From Peromyscus leucopus (lineage: Eukaryota > Chordata > Mammalia > Rodentia > Cricetidae): a stretch of 64,000 nt of DNA. The translations under genes were made by a program, and so were the position numbers. Shown here piece by piece: positions 57,896-64,000 of this stretch. The notes beneath the pieces were generated by a model. That model was not told the DNA's origin and ran no database searches. It saw nothing but the letters and a program-made list of their open reading frames with translations. The DNA lies in assembly GCF_004664715.2 (NCBI RefSeq), contig NC_051065.1, positions 150,866,826-150,930,825 on the forward strand, written 5' to 3'. Numbering within the stretch: position 1 is the first letter of the stretch; each line of letters opens with the position of its first letter.

Positions 57896-58825
57896 CTCCC
57901 CCCCTTTTCTTTTTTCAAAAAGGAAGGTTTTAACTTTAACATAGTAAAATTATATATAACAAAACAATTCTCACGGACGAATTATAGTTACAATAGCTAG
58001 TCTATTTTTAATAGTCTATTTGTATTTGGTAAAATTAAAGAAGAAATATTCCATATTTTTGAGCCTACGGCTTCATATCTATCTTATCTTTTATCATAAC
58101 TAAGGAAATTATAACTATCTAGTCTTCAACTACATCAGAGACCTCAGAAGGATATACTATTACCTGAGAAATGGTAGAAGGATGCAAGCAACTTTCAGGA
58201 GTCTTTCAAGAGTAGACAGAGACAGCTGGCCGCCTGGACAGTCATCCAAAGTTGGGGCATCTCTCTTCAGCCCATAGGCTTAGAGTCTCGCAGTCACTTC
58301 CCTCTGTGTCTTGTAGAATGTCTGGCAGATTTCTTCTGTTTCTTCCACTAAGTTCCGAGCCATTTATATCATTATTTTCATACACATATACAATAGATTT
58401 CACCTATTGCATATTTGAAGCATTTAATACAGATGCAATGATTTAATACAGGTGCAATGATATCTCAAAAACATATCTTACTTAACTAGCCAACTAATAT
58501 TTCAGTACATTGATGTCAAGATAGTGCTTCTGTTTTTCAGGCCTGAGGCTTCAATTGATTACTTTATCATTTCACAGCCTCCTGTGCCTTTCTTTTATTC
58601 TGTAATTTCATTGTATGCGCCAAAATATATTTCCATTAGGAAATTGCAGCATTATTGTGTATAGTTTCCTATATTGGTACATAGGAAAAAACTGGAATTA
58701 TTGAAAAAGAATTTTCATCAGGAACATTTTGTTGCTGTCCAGATACTCCTTGTTGGGCATGACATATAAATAAACATCTCCCTCTGGTGCATACATGAAA
58801 GCTTTGTCTTCCTGTCCATCAACAG

Positions 58826-58961
58826 GCAAGTGAAAGACCAGAATAAGAAGGTAGCCAACCTGAAGCACAAGGAGCAGGTGGAGAAGAAGAAGAGCGCACA
58901 GATGCTGGAGGAGGCCCGGAGGAGGGAGGACAGTCTCAGCGACAGCTCTCAGCAGCTGCAG
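58826..58961 (+). CDS. ERC1: ERC1 internal coding exon (136 nt, phase 2-0)
   Basis: The first base completes the split Arg codon. The exon then encodes QVKDQNKKVANLKHK through REDSLSDSSQQLQ, a lysine-rich coiled-coil segment of ERC1. The acceptor is CTGTCCATCAACAG, with a rather short pyrimidine tract, and the donor is CAG|GTCAGA. ERC1 continues DSLRKKDDR in other mammals, and that exon was not found before 64000. The composite retroviral element at 55465-58450 ends within about 400 bases upstream of this exon. Confidence 0.96.
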
Positions 58962-59419
58962 GTCAGAGCCCCGAGTCTGAAGGAGTGCATGCCAAGATCT
59001 GCTCCCCGTTGTCTGCTGTCTGCTCTTCCTCTGTCTTCTCCTCTTCCTTCTCTTTCTAACCATGCTTGCTGCCTTCCTCTTAGACGACCTGGTTAGCCAA
59101 AAAGGAATGGCTTTTAAATAGAAAGGCAAGGTTTATTCCACAGCTATGTGAGGATACCTCAGCGTAGGAGGAGTCATCTTGCTTCAAGGTGTTCACATTT
59201 AATGGTAAGTTCAGTGTCAGTTTATTGAGTGTGTTACAGAAAGCTTCAGGGCTGTCAGTACAACTGTCTGCCAATTCCATTCATTACAGTGTGTTGGTAA
59301 TTTCGGAGTGTGTTTGTGTCGGTCTTCCTTTTTCCATCTTACTTTGTATTTTCCTCCTATTCTTTTTCTTTTAAAGTTTTAAAGTTATTATTATATAACA
59401 GTGTTTATAATAATAGTTA

Positions 59420-59615
59420 TTATTTTATGTGTATAGGTCTTTTGCCTGCATGTATATGTACCACTTTTGTGTGCCTGGTACCCTCAGAGGGTGTTGAATC
59501 CCCTGATACTAGAGTTACATATAGCTGTGAGCCACCATGTGGGTGCTGGGAATTGAACATAGTACTTTGGAAGAGGTGCCAGTTTTCTTAATCACTGAGC
59601 CATCTCTTTAGCCTC
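59420..59615 (-). mobile_element. B3-type SINE
   Basis: CTGATACTAGAGTTACATAT, GTGGGTGCTGGGAATTGAAC and CACTGAGCCATCTCTTTAGC. Confidence 0.8.
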
Positions 59616-59671
59616 CCTCTTTTTATTTTTTTAAAGGTAGGCACCATCCTTTTAATTTTTTAAAAATATTT

Positions 59672-59845
59672 TTATACGTATGGATATTTTGCCTGCATAG
59701 CTATCTGTACCTCATTTGTACCTGGTGCCTGTGGAAGTCAGAAAAAGGCACCAGATATCATGCAGCTGGAGTTATAGATGGTTGTGAGCTGCCATGGGGG
59801 TGCTGAGAATCAAGCCCAGCTCTTTTGGAAGAACAAGAGCCCAAT
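59672..59845 (-). mobile_element. B3-type SINE, head missing
   Basis: CAGCTGGAGTTATAGATGGT and GGTGCTGAGAATCAAGCCCA. Confidence 0.7.
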
Positions 59846-60254
59846 TATTCACGTTAATTAAACCAGGCCTAATCACAATAGTAGCAGCTATAGTGTGATA
59901 AGTGCCGATTAGCTTCATAGTCTTTATGTTAGGTCTAAAGCAGTTGGGGAATTCAGTGCAAAAGCACTAAAGTGCTGTAATGGCCCAGCTTCCTAACTGA
60001 TGCAACAGTGATTTTAATGCCACATCTCCTATGTCTGTAGGCTGGCCCCATTTCTCGTGGCCATGATACTTTAGAAAGAAGGTTTAGTTTGTAGAGTATG
60101 CCAAGCATTTGCTGGAACCATCTACAGCCCACTGCTGCCACCTTCCTTTTTTGTCCTCTCAGCTTTCCTGAGGTGTGGCAGGCACACCGTGCAATTCACA
60201 GTTCTTGACCACAGTGCACATACATTATGTAATACTGCCAAGGTGTTGAGATGA

Positions 60255-60440
60255 GGAGCCGCATGCCTGCGTGGGTTGATGCAGTGGGGGTAATCTCAGA
60301 GGTCAGAAGAGAAAGTGGGCTCTCCTGAAGCTTGAATTACAGGTGACTGTGAACCGTCCAGTGTGGATGCTGGGATCTGAACCCAGGTGCTTGTAAGAGC
60401 ATTATGTGCTCTTAACCACTGAGCCATCTCTGTAGCCCTC
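60255..60440 (-). mobile_element. B3-type SINE
   Basis: GGATGCTGGGATCTGAACCC and CTTAACCACTGAGCCATCTC. Confidence 0.75.
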
Positions 60441-60750
60441 TTCGGTTTTCTTGACCTGGGAGGGCATAGTTTGGCTTCTTAGATCTAGGTCCTTGCTTGT
60501 CCAATTTTTCTGTCATATAGTCTCCAAAATTCATTGTTGGTAGAGCTTTGGAATAGCTTAAATATGTATTTCTGTACAAAAGACTTTACAAGACTTATTA
60601 TACCATGAATATTTAAAGTTTTTTTAAAAAACACTGTCTATAGCATCGAACTGTTTTTCAATTCCAGTTGCTATTCACTAATACAGGACTTGAGTAGTAA
60701 AAGTAAGGTTCATGTTAGTTATTAGTTGTCCCGGTTAAGTTCTTTCATCT

Positions 60751-60794
60751 CCCTCCCTCCCTCCCTCCCTCCCTCCCTCCCTCCCTCCCTCCCT
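60751..60794. repeat. (CCCT)n microsatellite
   Basis: About 11 units of CCCT. Confidence 0.96.
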
Positions 60795-61261
60795 GTCTCT
60801 TTCTTTCTTCTTTTTTTATTATACTGTAATTTAGTCTCATTTCAGTTCAGTTCTGAAGCATTTTTTCTAAGCTATAGTTTAACTTAAATTTGATGATTCA
60901 CATTTCATGCAGGCTGTTAGGTATCTTTGGTAAACAATTACTGAGTACTTTTTATAACAATTGTGCTTAGGGTTGGAAGGACACAGTGATAATAAGAAAT
61001 GTTATTTCCTGTACATGAACACTAGATATACTTATTAAAATTTTTTGTTGCAGAATATGACAAAAGATCTAGTTTGATACAATAATTCTAGTTATAGTAA
61101 TTGCTTTGTGCTATTACCATATTTTAGTGAAGCTATATTTGAAATGTAGATGATATGGATATTTTGCCTTAAATATGGACAGTAATAACAGAGAGAAAAT
61201 GTGAATAGTTCTTGAAGCATTTCTTTTCTAAAATTTATGTTAGTCTCATGAATTATATTTT

Positions 61262-61422
61262 ATTATTTAATGTGTATAGGTGTTTGGACTGCCTCTGTGT
61301 CTGTACACAAGAAAAAGATGCTGGATTCCCCAGAACTGGAGTTGTACATGGTTGTGATCTGCCATGTGGGTGCTGGGAATCAAACCCTGGTCCTACCAGC
61401 TGAGCCATTTCTCCAGCCTCAT
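61262..61422 (-). mobile_element. B3-type SINE
   Basis: CAGAACTGGAGTTGTACATG, GTGGGTGCTGGGAATCAAAC and GCTGAGCCATTTCTCCAGCC. Confidence 0.8.
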
Positions 61423-61636
61423 CTCATGAATTAGAAGGAAATTGGATTAAGTTTACATGAGCACTTACTTGTAGTCAGTTTGAATCAAACCATTTAAGTG
61501 GTTAGACAGAAATGAAAAATAATAACAAACAAAAAGCCATAAACTCATGATTCTAGTCTTAAACAAAAGTATGAAATCACAGCTTAACAGATCAACAAAC
61601 AAAATGACACATACACAGTTACAAGAAAATAATTGT

Positions 61637-62125
61637 GATTAGATAGAATACAGTTAACATTAGAGTGCATGAACAGATAGAACACAGTTACATTAAGTGC
61701 ATGGACAGATGGAACACAGTTAACATTAGAGGGCATGGGCAGATAGAACAGTTACATTAGTGCATGGATGGATAGAACACAGTTATTATTAGAGGGCATG
61801 GACAGATAGAACAGTTACATTAAGTGCATGGATGGATAGAACACAGTTAACATTAGAGGGCATGGACAGATAGAACAGTTACAAGAACAGTTACATTAAG
61901 TACATGGATGGATAGAACATGGTATACATTAGAGGGCATGGACAGATAGAACAGTTACATTAAGTGCACGGATGGATAGAACCCAGTTAACATTAGAGGG
62001 CATGGACAGATAGAACAGTTACATTAAGTGCATGGACAGGCAGAACACAGTTAACATTAGAGTGCATGGACAGATAGAACAGTTAAATTAAGTGCATGGA
62101 TGGGTGTAGCAGTTACATTAGAGTG
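61637..62125. repeat. AT-rich minisatellite with alternating units
   Basis: Two related units alternate: GATAGAACACAGTTAACATT followed by AGAGGGCATGGACA, and GATAGAACAGTTACATTAAG followed by TGCATGGATG. Together they form a dimer of about 65 bp repeated around seven times, with small length changes. Confidence 0.88.
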
Positions 62126-62363
62126 TATTCTTAGTAGAACAGAGAAGATTGTCGTAGGGGAATGCCAAGAGGTCATCAGTAAAGCTTGTGCAGACTTAGG
62201 CTCACATCTTTCCTTGTTTTAAGAACTGATCAGCAGAGAAGGAGACTTACAAATACAAAGCTCTAAATAGCTAAAGTCAGGAAAACTGTGGTCTGTAGGT
62301 TAACAGGGTGATCTAAAATTTAGCAAAAACAAAAGAATCCTGATATGAATTAAAAAATGTCAG

Positions 62364-62446
62364 AGGCGCAAAGCTACACAGAGAAACCCTGTCTCGAAAA
62401 ACCAAAAAAAAAAAAAAAAAAAAAAAAAAACCACCAAACCACAAAC
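62364..62446 (+). mobile_element. B1 tail, strongly 5' truncated
   Basis: Only AGGCGCAAAGCTACACAGAG, AACCCTGTCTCGAAAAACC and an A-run remain. AAATGTCAG flanks it on both sides. Confidence 0.85.
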
Positions 62447-63624
62447 AAATGTCAGAATTGCATTTTAATTCAGGTTATATAAAGTATAGATCATATAAGG
62501 ATCAGTTCTTCCTCAAAGCTTTATCTTAAAAGAAGCTGTAACAGTATTTCATTTTGCTTAAGAAATTTGTTTCACTTGGCGACTTCTAGAGATGAGTAGA
62601 TGGGGAAAGTATGACAATCAATCAATCAATAGATAAATAAATAAATACGGGAGAAAACGAAGTTTTCCTTGTAGAGGGAGCAAAGATATAGACAAATAGA
62701 TGGGACCAGAGGGTTGCAAAAGTTCAGTCCTTGGGATTCTCTTTAGTTTTAATACAATCTGCAAGTGTTTCTTTGTGATTTCCTATCTTTCAGTATCTTT
62801 CTTCAGTTTTGATAATAGTTATAAAACTATCTTATTAATCTCTTGTAAGTTAGCAATATTATCATTTCTTCTCTTAGCTGCTTCTAAATTTTATTTAAAT
62901 AGACTGCACATTTATTTTCTTAAATCCATTGCCTAGGACTTCTGCTTTAGAATGCAAAAATATCCAACTTGGAAATACCCAATGTTCCCCATTTTCTTTT
63001 CAAATATTTACAAATTAAATTATCATAATCATTAGATATAAAAACAACTAGAGTACCAAATAATGTCCCCCCCCCCAGATATTTCCCTGTTTTTGAATTT
63101 CTGTTCTCTATTTTAATATTTTTTTTCTTTCCTGAAAATATCAGTCTTCTCTTCTGGCTGTATTGTGTTTGCTCTATGGGAGTTGCTCTCTCCTCTCCCT
63201 CCCCATTATGTGTTTTTTTATGGGAGTAGCTCTTTCATAGTCTGGCCCCCCATGTTGGTTCTTTCCACAGTGTCTGCTTTTCACCTTGTCCATTTGTATA
63301 AACATACGGGAGCTCAAAGACCCTGAGTGCTCACCCTTTATTTCTACTTGCCTGGCCGTGATAGACAGTAGGTTTCTCTCCAACCCAGAAACAGGCTATG
63401 TTGTCCTGCTTCCCTAAGAGTTTGGATCTCCTGGGAAAATCAGGGTAACACTTTGCCCTGTTGTTCTGAAAGGAACAGATAGATTTAATGTCTTGTATCT
63501 GTTTGTGATCAAGTATTCTTAGAATTTTAAACTAAAAGGGGAAGACGGATAAGCAAGAGAGATGAGACAGAAAATATGTAGTTAGCTCGTGAAGAAGTGG
63601 CAGGAGGAGGAGTCCAAATGCTGA

Positions 63625-63865
63625 TGACAGTGCTTTAGTCCATTATCTTCATGGTGGCGTGCAGACAGACCTGGTGCTGGAGACAGCTGAGAGTTCTACA
63701 TCTGGATCAGCAGACAGCAGAAGCAACTGTGTGTCACACCGAGTGTAGCTTAGGCAAAGGAGACCTCAAAGCCCACTCCCACAGTGACACCCTTCCTCCA
63801 ACAAAGCCACACCTCCTATAGTGCCACTCCCAATGGGGGCCATTTTCTTTCAGACCACCACACAT
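63625..63865 (+). mobile_element. High-copy rodent interspersed repeat, third copy (5' part missing)
   Basis: It begins around TTTAGTCCATTATCTTCATG and ends with TTTCTTTCAGACCACCAC, co-linear with the two longer copies. Confidence 0.7.
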
Positions 63866-64000
63866 GCTGTCTTACAGTTTGTAGAAGGCAAGGAGACAAG
63901 AACAGAAATAAATTTATTTGCGAGGCAGGCTTGGTGGCAGGGGAGTGGGGGAAGTGGAGGTTGGGGAATGTGGTTAGGTATCAACTTGCCTCCTTGGTTG

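Larger units (their letters stand above)
55465..58450 (-). mobile_element. Composite non-autonomous endogenous retroviral element (LTR-internal-LTR-internal)
   Basis: Read on the minus strand: a partial internal region (about 58450-57896), a purine tract, an LTR (57895-57134, interrupted by a nested LTR), a 2-base spacer, a primer-binding site, a 1.3-kb internal region, a purine tract and an LTR (55849-55465). The two internal pieces share only about 50 bases next to the purine tract. I see no gag, pro, pol or env coding, so it is a non-autonomous or deleted class II element. The minus-strand 3' flank is CCCAGC; the matching duplication at the other end was not found, so that end is truncated. 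It is antisense to ERC1. Confidence 0.8.
43920..58825 (+). other. ERC1 intron between the microexon and exon 58826 (14.9 kb)
   Basis: GTCAGT to CATCAACAG. It is rich in B1 SINEs, L1 fragments and a composite retroviral element near its 3' end. 43920-44560, 44740-45780, 47640-48060, 48600-48930 and 51110-52610 are AT-rich without a recognisable feature. Confidence 0.85.
6749..58961 (+). other. ERC1: ERC1 gene body (internal part): seven coding exons and six complete introns
   Basis: ERC1 (ELKS/CAST1/RAB6IP2) is a long coiled-coil scaffold that binds RIM, liprin-alpha and Rab6 at presynaptic active zones and at cortical vesicle-docking sites. The seven exons splice to 930 nt, a single frame of 310 codons without a stop. 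The protein is rich in E, K, L, Q and R with heptad-like spacing and no globular motif, as expected for the Cast-family coiled coil. The order of peptides matches human ERC1 as I remember it, with no exon missing between VDALRLRLEE and DSSQQLQ. All six complete introns are GT-AG. ERC2 is a close paralogue, but it reads LTLRHMKDQN where this gene reads LTSRQVKDQN, so ERC1 is the better call. Upstream and downstream exons are outside the window. Confidence 0.96.
58962..64000 (+). other. Start of the ERC1 intron after exon 58826
   Basis: GTCAGA donor; the intron runs off the window. It contains four minus-strand B3-type SINEs, a CCCT repeat, a minisatellite, a short B1 tail and a high-copy rodent repeat at 63625-63865. 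58962-59400, 59840-60240, 60450-60740, 60800-61250, 62130-62360 and 62450-63060 show nothing else. Continuation of the coding sequence (DSLRKK) was looked for and not found. Confidence 0.8.

Noticed and set aside
58698..59129. 143-codon minus-strand ORF
   Set aside because: It is the complement of the ERC1 exon 58826-58961 and its flanks; codon pattern and peptide identity are on the plus strand.
62139..62170. Possible U6 snRNA fragment (ACAGAGAAGATT)
   Set aside because: Only about 12 bases match and the following bases diverge.
1..64000. CRISPR arrays, bacterial operons or integrases
   Set aside because: None is present; the regular repeats are microsatellites and minisatellites in a mammalian intron.

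Overview
This window is vertebrate nuclear DNA from a rodent, most likely a cricetid (hamster, vole or deer-mouse group). The evidence is many B1 SINEs, tRNA-derived B2/B3-type SINEs, a near-intact ID (BC1-type) SINE, and a family of solo LTRs with 6-bp target duplications that resembles the mys/ERVK-like elements of cricetids. The species cannot be fixed from the sequence alone.

Nearly everything lies inside one plus-strand protein-coding gene, ERC1 (ELKS/CAST/Rab6-interacting protein 2), a coiled-coil scaffold of the presynaptic active zone and cell cortex. Seven consecutive coding exons were read: 6749-6916, 20078-20215, 22771-22911, 23917-24057, 30452-30645, a 12-nt microexon at 43908-43919, and 58826-58961. 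Spliced, they give 930 nt, exactly 310 uninterrupted codons from VDALRLRLEE to DSSQQLQ, about the middle third of the protein. The 5' exons and the 3' exons (continuing DSLRKK in other mammals) lie outside the window.

Inside the intron between 30646 and 43907, on the minus strand, is an intact 251-codon ORF (34160-34915). It has the four-helix, 3+3 cysteine layout of a connexin but diverges strongly from the connexins I know. It is the most unusual coding signal here. A 5S rRNA pseudogene lies at 19332-19413.

The rest is intronic and repeat-rich. 1-6748: solo LTRs and an L1 copy that looks like a 3' transduction. 6917-20077: B1 and B3 SINEs, an LTR inside a B1, an old L1 broken by nested insertions, and a GC-rich minisatellite (16839-17405) open in all three plus frames. 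20216-30451: closely spaced exons, an LTR that carries B1 fragments, simple repeats and the ID element. 30646-43907: the connexin-like gene, a small hAT-like element and SINEs. 43920-58825: SINEs, L1 fragments, and a composite, nested, non-autonomous endogenous retroviral element (55465 to about 58450) just upstream of the last exon. 58962-64000: B3 SINEs and a second, AT-richer minisatellite (about 61637-62125).

No CRISPR array, operon or bacterial-type feature is present. Repeat family names are from memory of consensus sequences and were not searched.
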